Notes: generated by a model from the letters alone, not told the origin. Positions 39,982 through 49,747 are shown, numbered from the stretch's first letter. The stretch is DNA of 55,575 nt from an uncultured Massilia sp. (GCA_946481275.1 CAMLMV010000042.1:1-55575), one strand, 5' to 3'. A program made the numbers and translations.

Positions 39982-40983
39982 TCAGTGTTTGCGCAGCTGG
40001 CGCAGACCCAGCGCCACGCCGGCCGCGCCGATGCCGGCCAGCAGCCACGCACGATGCGTCGTCGCCCACAACTGCAGGCTGCGCGTGCTCGCGCCGTCGT
40101 CGAAGGTGCCGTGCGCCGCGTACGGGCCGGGGACGGGCCGCCACAGGTTGTCGGGCCGGCCGGCCGGGATGGGCCGCGGGCCCTGCTGGCCGGCCACGCC
40201 CTTGCGGGCCAGGTACAGGTCCAGCAGGCGCGGCACGAATTTCTCGGCCAGCACGGTGGACAAGGTGGGCGCGCCCACGCAGATCTCGGCCCGGCGCGCG
40301 TGGGCGGCCCAGTAGATGGCGCGCGCCGCGACCTCGGGCTGGTAATACGTGCCGATCGGCCTGGGGTGGTGCGTCAACGTGGTCTTGCACCACTCGAATT
40401 GCGGGGTGTTCACGCCCGGCATGTCGACGACGGCGATGTGGATGCCGCTGTGTTCGTGCTCGAGTTCCGTGCGCACGGATTGCGTAAAGCCCTTGATGGC
40501 GTGCTTGGCGCCGCAATACGGCGATTGCAGCGGGATGGAGCGGTACGCGAGGGCCGAGCTGACCTGCACGATGGTGCCCCGGTTGCGGAGCCGCATGCGT
40601 TTCAGCGCGGCCATCGTGCCCCACACGAAGCCGTGGTAGGTGACGTCGGTGACGCGGCGGAAGTCGTCCGGGGCGATGTCGGCGAACGGCGCGAACACGG
40701 TGGCCATCGCATTGTTGACCCAGATGTCGATGGGGCCCAGTTCGGTCTCGGCCCGCTCGGCGGCGGCCTCCACCTGGGCGTGGTCGGCCATGTCGGCGGA
40801 GATGACGATGGCTTGCGGCGAGCCGAGCCGTTCGGCTTCCGCGCGCGCCGCTTCCAGGCGCTCGGGGTCGCGCGCGATCAGCGCGATGCGTGCGCCGGCG
40901 CGGGCGAATTGCTGTACCGCGGCACGGCCGATCCCCGCGCTGGCACCCGTGATGACGACGACTTCATGGCGTGCTTCCGGCAT
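39982..40983 (-). CDS. SDR-family oxidoreductase with C-terminal membrane helix (333 aa)
   Basis: NAD(P)-dependent short-chain dehydrogenase. It has the cofactor motif TGASAGIG, the NNA of VNNAMATVF, the catalytic Ser in VQVSSALAY and Tyr-x3-Lys in YCGAKH. After the normal SDR core (about 250 residues) comes a linker and a hydrophobic helix (about 312-328, LLAGIGAAGVALGL) ending in RQLRKH, so it may be tethered to the membrane. ATG 40983 follows GGAGGG at eight bases. It is the first gene of the seven-gene operon; the promoter should be in the 104-base gap to the GH2 gene. Confidence 0.9.
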   Translation of the reverse strand: MPEARHEVVVITGASAGIGRAAVQQFARAGARIALIARDPERLEAARAEAERLGSPQAIVISADMADHAQVEAAAERAETELGPIDIWVNNAMATVFAPFADIAPDDFRRVTDVTYHGFVWGTMAALKRMRLRNRGTIVQVSSALAYRSIPLQSPYCGAKHAIKGFTQSVRTELEHEHSGIHIAVVDMPGVNTPQFEWCKTTLTHHPRPIGTYYQPEVAARAIYWAAHARRAEICVGAPTLSTVLAEKFVPRLLDLYLARKGVAGQQGPRPIPAGRPDNLWRPVPGPYAAHGTFDDGASTRSLQLWATTHRAWLLAGIGAAGVALGLRQLRKH

Positions 40984-41087
40984 AACCGAGGCCCTCCGAT
41001 GGTGCGATGCAGGGCAAGCTTAGCACCAAGCGTCGATGAGCCTCGTCACGTTATGTTTGTGAAAAAGTTCTTGAAAAAATGCACCTT

Positions 41088-43862
41088 TCAATCGGCAGGC
41101 GGTTTGCTCCGCAGCGTCACGACGGCACCCTTCAGCCCGGCGCCGTCGGCGCGTACGGTGATCGTCCCGCCCGCACCGGTGCGGGTCCGCACGATCCCGA
41201 GCACGAGGCCGTTGAACGCGGCCCTGTCCTTCGCCTGGAACGATTCGAAGCTCGTCGCATCGCCGTTGTCGGTGGCGACGAGGTCGGCCGGGCCCTCGAC
41301 CGTGAAGCGCACGCGGTCCATTGCGCGCGGGGCGGGCAGGCCGTCCTTGTCGACGATGCGTACGGTGACGAACGCCAGGTCGCGTCCGTCGCTGGCGAGC
41401 GCCGTGCGGTCGGCCTGTACCTGCAGCGCGGCCGGGGCGCCGGCCGTCCTGACGGTCTGTTGCGCCCATTCCTTGCCGTTTTTATAGGCGACGACCGTGA
41501 TCTCGCCCGGCTCGTATTTCACGGCATCCCAGCGCAGGCGGTAGGCGTACGGCGCCTTCTTCTGGCGGCCCTGCGACTTGCCGTTGACGAACAGTTCGGC
41601 TTCGTCGCCGGACGTGAACACGTGCACGGGCGTGATTCTCCCCACGCGGTCCGGCCACGTCCAGTGCGGCAGCACGTGGACCATCGGCAGGTCGGGGCGC
41701 CAGCGCGACTGGTACAGGTAGTAGCGGTCCTTCGGGAAGCCGGCCAGGTCGACGATGCCGGAGTAGGAGCTGCGTGCGTCGTAATAGGGCGTCGGCTCGC
41801 CCAGGTAGTCGAAGCCCGTCCAGACGAATTCGCCCGCCACGTACGGGTTGCGGTCGAGCGAGGCGAACACCTTGTCGGCGGATGCGCCGAAATCGACGGC
41901 GTACAGTTCGTAGGCGCTGACCTGCTTGCTCGCGGAGTCGCCGCCCCGGCCGTCGCGGACGATGGAGCTGTTCGCCGGATGCACCGGGAACAGGTACACG
42001 CCGCGGCTGCTGAAGGCCGACGCGGATTCGGTGCTGAGGATCATCTTGTCCGGGAATTTCGCATGGAACAGCGGGTACTGCGGCGGCGTGCGGATCCGGT
42101 CGGTGCCTTCGAATTCCGGATCCTGGCGGATGCCTTCGCCCTGGTAGTTCAGGCCGATGACGTCGACCTCCGCCGGCAGCGGCATGTCCGATTTGGCGTA
42201 GTTCATGGCCGTCGTCGTGGGCCGGGTCGGATCTTCCTCGCGGGCGATCCGGTGCAGCTCGCGCGCCACCGCGGCGCCTGCCTTGTCGGTGTACTGCTCG
42301 CCGACCTCGTTCCCGATGCTCCAGATGATGATGGACGGGTGGTTGCGGTCGCGCCGGATCATCGCGCGCAGGTCCTGCTCGTGCCAGTCGGGAAAGATCA
42401 GGTGGAAGTCCAGCGGCGTCTTCTTGCGCTCCCACGAATCGAACACTTCGTCCATCACGAGGAAGCCCATGCGGTCGGCGAGGTCCAGCAGTTGCGGGTC
42501 GGGCGGGTTGTGGCTCAGGCGCACGGCGTTCGCGCCCATCGCGCGCACGATCTCCAGCTGGCGCTCGGCCGCCCGCACGTTGAACGCGGCGCCCAGCGCG
42601 CCCAGGTCGTGGTGGTTGTTCACGCCGCGCAGGGGGATGTGTTCGCCGTTGACGGAGAGTCCCCGGTCGGGGTCGAAGCGCACGGCGCGGATGCCGAACG
42701 GCGTCTCGGTGCGATCGACGACGCGGCCGTCCTGGCGCACCGTCGCCACCAGCGCGTAGCGGTGCGGCGCCTGCGTGGGCGGCGGGCCCCACAGGCGCGG
42801 CTTACTGACGGTCGTCGCGCCGCTGACGGTGCCGGTCGTACCCGCGGCGACGGTCGCCGGCGCCGACACTGTCGTTGCGACGGGCCTGCCGACGATGCGT
42901 CCGTGCCCGTCCAGTGCGTACAGCTCCGTCGTCACCGTCGTGCTGGCCGGCGTGCTGCCCTCGTTGTCGACGGCGACCCGCCACGCGACGCGCGCGGAGT
43001 CGGCGGACACTTCCGGCGTCGTCACCGTCACGCCCCACTGGCCCACGTGCACGGGCGCCGTCTTCGTCAGCCACACGTTGCGGTACAGGCCCGCGCCCGG
43101 ATACCAGCGCGCGGATTCCGGCGGGTTGTCGAGCCGGATCGCGAGCTGGTTCGCGCCGCCCGGCCGCAGCCACGGCGTCAGGTCGATGCGGAACGAGTTG
43201 TAGCCATAGGGCCAGCCGCCCGCGAGGTGGCCGTTGACCCACACGCTCGCGTACGACATGGCGCCGTCGACGTCCAGGAAGATTTTTTTACCGCGGTCCA
43301 CGGCGGGGATGTCCAGCGTGCGCCGGTACCACGCCGGACCCCACGTTTTGAGGCGGCCCATGCCGCCATACGGGCCCGTCGTCAGGAACGGCCCTTCGAT
43401 GGCCCAGTCGTGCGGCAGGGTGACGGGGCGCCAGCCGCTGTCGTCGAACGCCAGTCTGGCGAACGGTGCGTCGACGGCCGGCTCCGTCGCGGGGCGCGGG
43501 TGGCGGCGCGCCGGATCGCGGATGAACGCATTGCCGCTCGGGAGGATCCACGGTTTCAGCACGGGCGTGTCCGCGCGCGCGACCTTCGCCGCTTCCTCGG
43601 GCCTGGCGTCGGCCACCTTGCCGTCGGCGGACGCGGTCACTTCCGGCCGCACGTCGTACAGATACGGTGCGGAGCCGCCGTCCGGGTCGCCGGCGTGGAA
43701 GCGCCAGCCGTCGTCCAGCAGGATGTGCTGGCGCGGCGCGAGGCGGTCGGCAGCGGCCGCGTGTGCGGCGAGGGGCGGGAATGCGGGCAGCAGGCTGGCC
43801 GCGAGCGCGATGCCGAGCGTGGACGCGAGCCGGCGTGCGGCCTTGCGATGGGTGTCTTGCAC
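41088..43862 (-). CDS. Secreted glycoside hydrolase family 2, beta-galactosidase type (924 aa)
   Basis: Exo-acting glycosidase, most likely a beta-galactosidase. A cleavable signal peptide (about residues 1-35, ending AAHAAAA) sends it to the periplasm or outside. Then follow a jelly-roll sugar-binding domain (LPHDWAIEGPF about 149-159, YRRTLDIP), an Ig-like domain, and the barrel with acid/base E519 in NHPSIIIWSIGNE and nucleophile E612 in ILSTES. The C-terminal Ig-like parts resemble those of Bacteroides-type GH2 enzymes. GTG 43862 is preceded by AGGAGGA; the frame upstream to 44342 is not coding. It has its own promoter with a palindromic site shared with the sugar symporter. Confidence 0.92.
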   Translation of the reverse strand: MQDTHRKAARRLASTLGIALAASLLPAFPPLAAHAAAADRLAPRQHILLDDGWRFHAGDPDGGSAPYLYDVRPEVTASADGKVADARPEEAAKVARADTPVLKPWILPSGNAFIRDPARRHPRPATEPAVDAPFARLAFDDSGWRPVTLPHDWAIEGPFLTTGPYGGMGRLKTWGPAWYRRTLDIPAVDRGKKIFLDVDGAMSYASVWVNGHLAGGWPYGYNSFRIDLTPWLRPGGANQLAIRLDNPPESARWYPGAGLYRNVWLTKTAPVHVGQWGVTVTTPEVSADSARVAWRVAVDNEGSTPASTTVTTELYALDGHGRIVGRPVATTVSAPATVAAGTTGTVSGATTVSKPRLWGPPPTQAPHRYALVATVRQDGRVVDRTETPFGIRAVRFDPDRGLSVNGEHIPLRGVNNHHDLGALGAAFNVRAAERQLEIVRAMGANAVRLSHNPPDPQLLDLADRMGFLVMDEVFDSWERKKTPLDFHLIFPDWHEQDLRAMIRRDRNHPSIIIWSIGNEVGEQYTDKAGAAVARELHRIAREEDPTRPTTTAMNYAKSDMPLPAEVDVIGLNYQGEGIRQDPEFEGTDRIRTPPQYPLFHAKFPDKMILSTESASAFSSRGVYLFPVHPANSSIVRDGRGGDSASKQVSAYELYAVDFGASADKVFASLDRNPYVAGEFVWTGFDYLGEPTPYYDARSSYSGIVDLAGFPKDRYYLYQSRWRPDLPMVHVLPHWTWPDRVGRITPVHVFTSGDEAELFVNGKSQGRQKKAPYAYRLRWDAVKYEPGEITVVAYKNGKEWAQQTVRTAGAPAALQVQADRTALASDGRDLAFVTVRIVDKDGLPAPRAMDRVRFTVEGPADLVATDNGDATSFESFQAKDRAAFNGLVLGIVRTRTGAGGTITVRADGAGLKGAVVTLRSKPPAD

Positions 43863-43893
43863 AGTCTCCTCCTGGTAGGCAGCTGCGCGGATT

Positions 43894-43902
43894 GTTATAA
43901 CA
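43894..43902 (-). promoter_or_regulatory. Extended -10 promoter element of the GH2 gene
   Basis: On the minus strand TGTTATAAC fits the extended -10 pattern TGnTATAAT except at the last base. It lies 31 bases upstream of the GTG start and directly downstream of the palindrome at 43909-43924. Confidence 0.5.
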
Positions 43903-43908
43903 TTCTGA

Positions 43909-43924
43909 ATGGTAGCGCAACCAT
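43909..43924. promoter_or_regulatory. GCGC-centred operator-like palindrome upstream of GH2
   Basis: ATGGTAGCGCAACCAT: eight pairs with a single A-A mismatch, centred on GCGC. This is LacI-family operator-like and, from memory, close to the xylose operator of Caulobacter. On the minus strand its left arm TGGTTGCGC differs at one base from TGTTTGCGC of the symporter site at 14422-14435. Confidence 0.55.
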
Positions 43925-44100
43925 CAAGAGTGTATGAGCAAAGCGATAGTGCGTCAATGGATGGGTGCCGGTTGGATGATGGTTGGAATTTTAGGCAAGA
44001 CTTTCGGAAAATCGCCCATGGAACCGTACCCGTCCAGCATCTAGAATCATCTTCCTGGGGTACCTGGAGTCTGGCACTCCGCACGCAGCAAGGAGGAACG

Positions 44101-44991
44101 ATGTCGCAATCCACGCAACCCGTCTGGTTCATCGCCGACGCCACCACCGGCCTCGCGGCCGCGCTGGCGGAGGCCGTGCTGGCGTCCGGCCAGAACGCCG
44201 TCCTCGCGGCGCGCGCGCCGGCGCAGCTGCAGGCCCTCGTCGACCGGCATCCGGACCGCGCGCTGGCGCTTGCGCTGGACGTGACGGATGCCGCCAGCGT
44301 CGACATGGCCGTCGTCGCCGCCGAGCGGCGCTTCGGGCGCATCGACGTGCTGGCGACGAGCGCCGCCCAGCGCTATCCGGGCGCGATCGAGGAAGGCGAA
44401 GAGGGCGCCATGCGCGCGCTGTTCGAGGAAAACGTGTTCGGCCCGATCAACCTGGCCCGCCGCGTGCTGCCCGGCATGCGCGCGCGCCGCGCCGGCCACA
44501 TCGTGATGCTGGCGCGCGCCTCCGTGCAGGCGCCCGCGTTCGAAGGCTTCAGCCATGCCGCGCGCTCCGCGCTGGAAGCGCTGGCCGAAGCGCTGTTCTA
44601 TGAAGTGGAGCCGCTCGGCATCGGCGTCACGCTCGTCGATCCGGGCAGCGGCGACGACGCGGAAGGCGCCATGCCGCGGACGGCCGGTATTGCCGACTAT
44701 GACGGCATGGCGGGCCGCACGGCACTCGGCCGGGGCGCCGCCCAGGTCGACGCCGCACGCGGTGCGCAGGCCATCATGCAGGCCGTCGCCGCGGGGCGCG
44801 GTCCGCTGCGCCTCGTGCTGGGACGGGCCGCGCTGCAGCGTGCCTACGACCGCCTGCGTGTGCTGAAGGTGGGGTTCGACGCGTGGGCGGACCTGGCCGC
44901 GTCGGCCGACGTCCCGGCGCCGGCGCGTCCTTCGCACCCGTTGCCTCCGGCCGGCGGCCGGCCGCGCCGCGCCGTGCGCTCACGCGCCTGA
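44101..44991 (+). CDS. SDR-fold protein without canonical catalytic motifs (296 aa)
   Basis: Overall layout of a short-chain dehydrogenase, similar to SDRs annotated as oxidoreductases next to other SDRs. The cofactor loop reads [11 protein letters not shown] instead of TGxxxGIG, the NNAG position is ATSAAQ, the Ser strand is IVMLARAS, and the Tyr-x3-Lys region reads [10 protein letters not shown] with no Tyr or Lys. The protein therefore probably does not act as a normal NAD(P) dehydrogenase. The ATG at 44101 follows AAGGAGG at five bases, an excellent site, so the gene is expressed rather than decaying. It is divergent from the GH2 gene and overlaps the convergent EAL gene by 12 bases. Confidence 0.83.
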   Translation: MSQSTQPVWFIADATTGLAAALAEAVLASGQNAVLAARAPAQLQALVDRHPDRALALALDVTDAASVDMAVVAAERRFGRIDVLATSAAQRYPGAIEEGEEGAMRALFEENVFGPINLARRVLPGMRARRAGHIVMLARASVQAPAFEGFSHAARSALEALAEALFYEVEPLGIGVTLVDPGSGDDAEGAMPRTAGIADYDGMAGRTALGRGAAQVDAARGAQAIMQAVAAGRGPLRLVLGRAALQRAYDRLRVLKVGFDAWADLAASADVPAPARPSHPLPPAGGRPRRAVRSRA

Positions 44992-47547
44992 CGTGACGGG
45001 GCGGCCCAGCAGGGCCGGCACGGCGGCGGCCTCCATCGGCCGCGCGAACAGATAGCCCTGGTATTCGTCGCAGCCGAGCGCGCGCAGCAGCGCCAGCTGC
45101 TCCTCGGTCTCCACCCCTTCGGCCACGATGCGCATCGAGAGTCCGTGTCCCAGCGCGACGACGGAGCGCACGATGGCCGCGCTGTCGGCGTCGCGCCCCA
45201 GGTCGCGCACGAACGCCCGGTCGACCTTGAGGCGCTGCACGGGGAAGCGCTTCAGGTAGGCCAGGCTCGAATAGCCGGTGCCGAAATCGTCGATCGACAG
45301 TTCCACGCCCAGGTCGCGGATGCCGCCCAGCAGGCGCTCGACGACGTCCACGCGGCTCATCGCGATGCTTTCCGTGATCTCCAGTTCGAGCGCATGCGGC
45401 GCCAGTCCCGCGTCGGCCAGCGCGTCGGCGATCGTTGTCAAGAGGTCTTTCTGGTAGAACTGGCGCATCGACAGGTTGACGGCGATGCGGGTCGCGATGC
45501 CGTGCTCGCGCGCCCAGCGGCCCGCCTGCGCGCACGCGGTGCGCAGCACCCATGTCCCGATCGGCACGATCAGGCCCGTCTGCTCGGCGATGGGGATGAA
45601 GCGCGCCGGCGATACCGGCCCCAGCACGGGGCTGTTCCAGCGCAGCAGGACCTCGAACCCGGTCACCCGTCCCGTCGCGATGTCGATCTTCGGCTGGTAG
45701 TGCGGCGTCAGCTCGTCGCGCGCCAGCGCGTGCCGCAACTGTTCCTCGATCGTCAGCCGCTCGTCCAGCTGGATGTGGGTGGACTCGGAGTGGAAATGCA
45801 CGGGCTCGCCCGCCTCGCTGCGCGCCCGGTGCTTGGCGATGTCGGCCAGGCGCATCAATTCGTTGGCGGAAGTGGCGTCCTGCGGATACGTCGCGATGCC
45901 GATCACGGGCGCCAGGTGGAATTCGCGCCCGCCCACGCGGACCGGCTCCGACAGCAGCGCGTGCAGTTCGAGCGCGATGGCGTCCACGGGGCGGTGCGCC
46001 GGGCCCGCCGGCAGCTGCATCAGCATGGCGAACTCGTTGGCCTTTACCCGCGCCACGCAGCGCGCGGCCGGGGCGAGCGCGTCGAGGCGCGCGGCGACCT
46101 GGCGCACGGCGTCGTCGCCCGCCTCGATGCCGAGCAGGTCGGCCACTTCCTGCTGGCGCTCCAGCGCGATCAGGAGGAGGACGACCTGTTCGCCCCGCAG
46201 CGAATCCGCCAGCACGCGGCGCAGGCGGTTCAGGTTCGGCAGGCCGGTCAGCGGGTCGTGGTCGGCCAGCCAGGCCAGGCGCAGCTCGACCTGCTTGCGG
46301 TCCGTGATGTCGGTGAGGCTGTTGACGATCTGGACGGCGTCGCCCTCGCTCCTGAGCTGCGCGGCGAGCTGGATGGCGGTGCGGGTGGCGCCGCTGCCGT
46401 CGCGGATCTCCGCTTCCAGCGCGTGGACGCCGTCACCCGCGCCGTCGGCCGTGCTGTCCGCATACAGCCGGGCGCGCGCGCCGGCGCCGGCCGGGTCGAG
46501 CACGTCCGCCTCGAAGCGCCCCGTCACCGCGTCCTCGTCGCGGCCCGTGAACTGCAGGAAGGCGCGGTTGAACAGCACGATGCGGCGCCTGGCGTCGAGC
46601 ACCCACAGCGGCGTGGCCAGCGAATCGAGGATGGCGTTCAGGTAGCGCGCACCGTCCGCGAGCCGGCGCTCGCTGGCCTGCAGGCGCGCGATCAGCGCGG
46701 CCTTGCGCGCCGTCTCGCGGCTCATGCGCCGGGCCAGCACGGCCAGCGTCACCGACAGCAGCGCCCAGGCCAGCACGGCAATCCACAGCCAGCCGCGCCA
46801 CACGGCCAGCGTGTCGGACAGGTCGCGCCCCGTGACGATCAGGAGGGGATATCCGGCGACCGCGCTGTAGCCGTACAGGCGGCGCACGCCGTCGACGGGG
46901 CTCGTCGCCTCGAACGCGCCGACCGGCGCGCGCGGCAGATGCGTCTGGAACAGCGGCGTGTGGATGAAGGAGTGGCCGATGGCCCGGGGGAGCGTCGGGC
47001 TGCGCACGAGCATGGTGCCGTCGCGCTGGTGCAATGTGACGGAGCCGCCGTGGCCCAGGTCGGCGGAATCGAAGATGCGCTGGAACCAGTTGGCGTCCGC
47101 CTCGATGACGGCGGGGCCGCCGGGGAGTACCCGGGCCAGGGTGATCGTGGCGGGGCCGCCGTCCGGCGGCACGGCGATGCCGATCCTCGGCGCGCCGGAG
47201 GGCAGCGGGCGGCGCGGCGCGTCCGGCCCGAGCCGCCGGACCCGCGCCGGGATGGCTTCGAGCGCGCCGCCGGGCAGGGCGGCCATGTCCGTGCCGTCCT
47301 CCGGCGCGTGCTCGGCGGCGCGCGCGAGGGCCAGGTCCAGCGCGAGGGTGGCGTAATGGGTCTGGGCGGCGAAGGCTTCCGCCAGGTTGCGCAGGTTCGT
47401 CTGTTCGCGTTCGATGGTGTCGTGGTAGCTCGACACCAGCAGGCCGGCCAGCGTCACCGTGATCGCGACGATCAGCATGGCCGCCGCCGCGAGCGGCCGC
47501 GTGTCGCGGGGGCGTTCGGGCGGCGGGGTGGATGTCGGAATGGGCAC
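44980..47547 (-). CDS. Membrane sensor with PAS, degenerate GGDEF and EAL domains (855 aa)
   Basis: Probable cyclic di-GMP phosphodiesterase. Order: membrane helix (about residues 20-42), a periplasmic sensor region of roughly 230 residues, a second helix (about 260-280), a PAS domain ([14 protein letters not shown]), a GGDEF domain whose active site reads KANEF so cyclase activity is not expected, and an EAL domain with [23 protein letters not shown] and KVDRAFV, all key residues present. The frame begins at TTG 47610, just after the kinase stop, but I prefer GTG 47547 close to the first helix; neither has a strong ribosome binding site. It follows the two-component genes on the same strand and may be cotranscribed with them. 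Confidence 0.9.
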   Translation of the reverse strand: MPIPTSTPPPERPRDTRPLAAAAMLIVAITVTLAGLLVSSYHDTIEREQTNLRNLAEAFAAQTHYATLALDLALARAAEHAPEDGTDMAALPGGALEAIPARVRRLGPDAPRRPLPSGAPRIGIAVPPDGGPATITLARVLPGGPAVIEADANWFQRIFDSADLGHGGSVTLHQRDGTMLVRSPTLPRAIGHSFIHTPLFQTHLPRAPVGAFEATSPVDGVRRLYGYSAVAGYPLLIVTGRDLSDTLAVWRGWLWIAVLAWALLSVTLAVLARRMSRETARKAALIARLQASERRLADGARYLNAILDSLATPLWVLDARRRIVLFNRAFLQFTGRDEDAVTGRFEADVLDPAGAGARARLYADSTADGAGDGVHALEAEIRDGSGATRTAIQLAAQLRSEGDAVQIVNSLTDITDRKQVELRLAWLADHDPLTGLPNLNRLRRVLADSLRGEQVVLLLIALERQQEVADLLGIEAGDDAVRQVAARLDALAPAARCVARVKANEFAMLMQLPAGPAHRPVDAIALELHALLSEPVRVGGREFHLAPVIGIATYPQDATSANELMRLADIAKHRARSEAGEPVHFHSESTHIQLDERLTIEEQLRHALARDELTPHYQPKIDIATGRVTGFEVLLRWNSPVLGPVSPARFIPIAEQTGLIVPIGTWVLRTACAQAGRWAREHGIATRIAVNLSMRQFYQKDLLTTIADALADAGLAPHALELEITESIAMSRVDVVERLLGGIRDLGVELSIDDFGTGYSSLAYLKRFPVQRLKVDRAFVRDLGRDADSAAIVRSVVALGHGLSMRIVAEGVETEEQLALLRALGCDEYQGYLFARPMEAAAVPALLGRPVTSGA

Positions 47548-47610
47548 GTTCGTCAATACGTTGATGTCGAGCCCGAGTATAAACCGGCGGACGTCCGCCC
47601 GGGGCGCCAA

Positions 47611-49068
47611 TCAGTGCCTGGGTAGCCGGATTGCCACGCGCAGGCCGTGCGGCGCCGCGTCCTGCAGGTCCACGGTGCCGCCGTGCTGCGCGACGATGTC
47701 GCGCACGATCGCCAGCCCGAGCCCGCAGCCTTCGCCCCGGTCCGTGGCGCGCACGAACCGTTCGAACACGCGGGCGCGGTCCGCCTCCGGGATGCCCGGG
47801 CCGTTGTCGGTGACGGTTACCAGGACGTGGTCGCCGTCGGGCGCGACCCGGACCGTGATCTCGCCGCCGCGGCCCGTGTACTTGATCGCGTTGTCGATCA
47901 CGTTGGCGAGCGCTTCGCGCAGCAGCAGCTCGTTGGCCTCGATGCGGAGCAGCGTGCCGTCCGCGGGCGGCGCGGCGTCGTCCATGCCGAGGTCGATCTG
48001 CGCACGCAGCGCGCGCGGCACGTATTCGGCGACGATTTCCTGGACGAACGCGGGCATGTCCAGCGGGGCCTTGTCGGACGCCGCCGCGGCCTCGGGGTCG
48101 GCCCGCGCCAGCATCAGCAACTGGTTGATCAGGTGGGCGCCCCGCGTCGCGCTCTGGTCGACCAGTTTCAGGCGGGCTATCAGGGCCGGGTCATCGGTCG
48201 CCGCGATCGCCAGCGCCGTCTGGCTCTTCAGGCCCGCCAGCGGCGTGCGCAACTGGTGCGCCGCGTCGGCGATGAAGCGCTTCTGCGCGTTGACGTTCTG
48301 GCGCACCGACGCGAGCAGGGCGTTCAGCGCGCCCACGAGCGAGCGGACTTCCTGCGGCGCCGATTCGATCTGCAGCGGCGCCAGGTCGAGCGGCGAGCGG
48401 CCCTCGACCTCCTTGCGCAGCCGCAGCAGCGGCGCCAGGCCGGCGCCGGTGCCGATCCAGACGATGAGCGTCAGCAGCGGAATCAGGGCGGACAGCGGGA
48501 GCAGGGTGTCCATCAGGATCATTTTAAAAATGTCCTCGCGGTGCGCCATGTTGCGCGCCACCTGCACCAGCATCCATTGTTCCTTCCCTTCCGGCGCGGC
48601 GTAGGGCAGGTAGAGCGCCGCGATCCTGACCTTCATGGCCTCCCGGGGACCGCCCCGGCCGGCGGGTCCGGCGGACTGGATCTCGCCGTCGTAGAAATAG
48701 GGGGCGTTCAGGCGCGGCCGCATGGACGGGGGCGGCATCGGGATGCTGTTGTTGCCGAGGATGAATTCGCCGGGCGGCGTGCTGACCATGTAGAACAGGC
48801 GGTCGTTGGGGTCCGTCTCCAGCACTTCCTGCGCGGCGCGCGGGAAATCGATCAGCAGGCCGTTGCCGATGGGCTTGACGCGCCGCGCGAGCGCCCGGGT
48901 GGCCTGGGACAGGGTCGCGTCCGCCGCCTGGTTGACGTAGCTGACGGCCAGCCGGTACGTGGCGAAACCGCCCGCGACCCACAATACGAGCTGGGGCAGC
49001 AGCACCCAGATGACGAGCTGGCGGCGCAGCGAGAGTGTGCGTGTGCCCCGTTCAGGCCGGTCGTCCAT
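47611..49068 (-). CDS. Sensor histidine kinase, TctE/QseC type (485 aa)
   Basis: Membrane histidine kinase partner of the adjacent response regulator. First helix about residues 17-38, a periplasmic domain of roughly 140 residues, second helix about 185-206, HAMP-like segment, then the phospho-accepting His271 in ADAAHQLRTPLAG, N-box NVIDNAIKY, G1 VTDNGPGIP and G2 GCGLGLAIV. ATG 49068 overlaps the regulator's end by 17 bases; the frame upstream of it is the regulator's shadow. TctE-like kinases often work with periplasmic binding proteins or sense organic acids and sugars. The divergent binding-protein gene suggests a sugar signal. Confidence 0.94.
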   Translation of the reverse strand: MDDRPERGTRTLSLRRQLVIWVLLPQLVLWVAGGFATYRLAVSYVNQAADATLSQATRALARRVKPIGNGLLIDFPRAAQEVLETDPNDRLFYMVSTPPGEFILGNNSIPMPPPSMRPRLNAPYFYDGEIQSAGPAGRGGPREAMKVRIAALYLPYAAPEGKEQWMLVQVARNMAHREDIFKMILMDTLLPLSALIPLLTLIVWIGTGAGLAPLLRLRKEVEGRSPLDLAPLQIESAPQEVRSLVGALNALLASVRQNVNAQKRFIADAAHQLRTPLAGLKSQTALAIAATDDPALIARLKLVDQSATRGAHLINQLLMLARADPEAAAASDKAPLDMPAFVQEIVAEYVPRALRAQIDLGMDDAAPPADGTLLRIEANELLLREALANVIDNAIKYTGRGGEITVRVAPDGDHVLVTVTDNGPGIPEADRARVFERFVRATDRGEGCGLGLAIVRDIVAQHGGTVDLQDAAPHGLRVAIRLPRH

Positions 49069-49747
49069 CGGCGCGCTCGACGGCCAGCAGGTAGCCGAGA
49101 CCGCGGACGGTCCGGATCTCGAGGCCCGATCCTTCCAGCTTGCGGCGCAGCCGGTGGATGTGGACTTCCGCCGTGTTGCCGGCGCCGACCTCGGTGCCGT
49201 CGCCCGCCCAGGCGGTGGCGATCTGGTCCTTCGTGACCACCTTGTCCGCATGGACCAGCAGCAGTTCGAGCAAGGTCGCTTCGCGCGGGCTGAGCTCGAC
49301 CGGCTCGCCGTGGATGACGGCGCGCCGTGCCGCCCGGTCGAAATGCAGGCCGGACAGGGCGACGTCGCCCGGCGCGGCCGCCGACGTCCGCGCGCGCCGC
49401 AGGATCGCGCGCAGGCGCGCTTCCAGTTCCGGGAACTCGAACGGTTTCGTCATGTAATCGTCCGCGCCCGCGTTCAGGCCCGCCACGCGGCTGTCGAGCC
49501 GGTCGAGGGCCGTGAGGACCAGCACCGGCAGGTCGGGCCGGGTCGCGCGCAGGTTCTTCAGCACCGTGAGGCCGTCGACCATGGGCAGGCCAAGGTCGAT
49601 GATGGCGATATCGAAATTCTGCCGGGTGAGGAGGTATTCCGCCACCGGGCCGTTCGGCGCATGCTCGACCGTAAAGCCCGCGGCATTCAATTGGGCGGTC
49701 AATCCGTTTGCGAGGATGGGGTCGTCTTCGGCGAGTAAAAGTTGCAT
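49052..49747 (-). CDS. OmpR/PhoB-family response regulator (231 aa)
   Basis: Transcription regulator with an N-terminal receiver (E7-D8-D9, phospho-acceptor D51 in IIDLGLP, Thr in LVLTALD, Lys in YMTKPFE) and a C-terminal winged helix ending in VHIHRLRRKLEG and IRTVRGLGYLL. It is in one operon with the sensor kinase and divergent from a sugar-binding protein gene, its most likely target. No Shine-Dalgarno sequence precedes ATG 49747. Instead a TAATAT hexamer (on the minus strand) ends six bases before the ATG, which would suit a leaderless transcript, although no -35 is evident. Confidence 0.94.
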   Translation of the reverse strand: MQLLLAEDDPILANGLTAQLNAAGFTVEHAPNGPVAEYLLTRQNFDIAIIDLGLPMVDGLTVLKNLRATRPDLPVLVLTALDRLDSRVAGLNAGADDYMTKPFEFPELEARLRAILRRARTSAAAPGDVALSGLHFDRAARRAVIHGEPVELSPREATLLELLLVHADKVVTKDQIATAWAGDGTEVGAGNTAEVHIHRLRRKLEGSGLEIRTVRGLGYLLAVERADGRPA

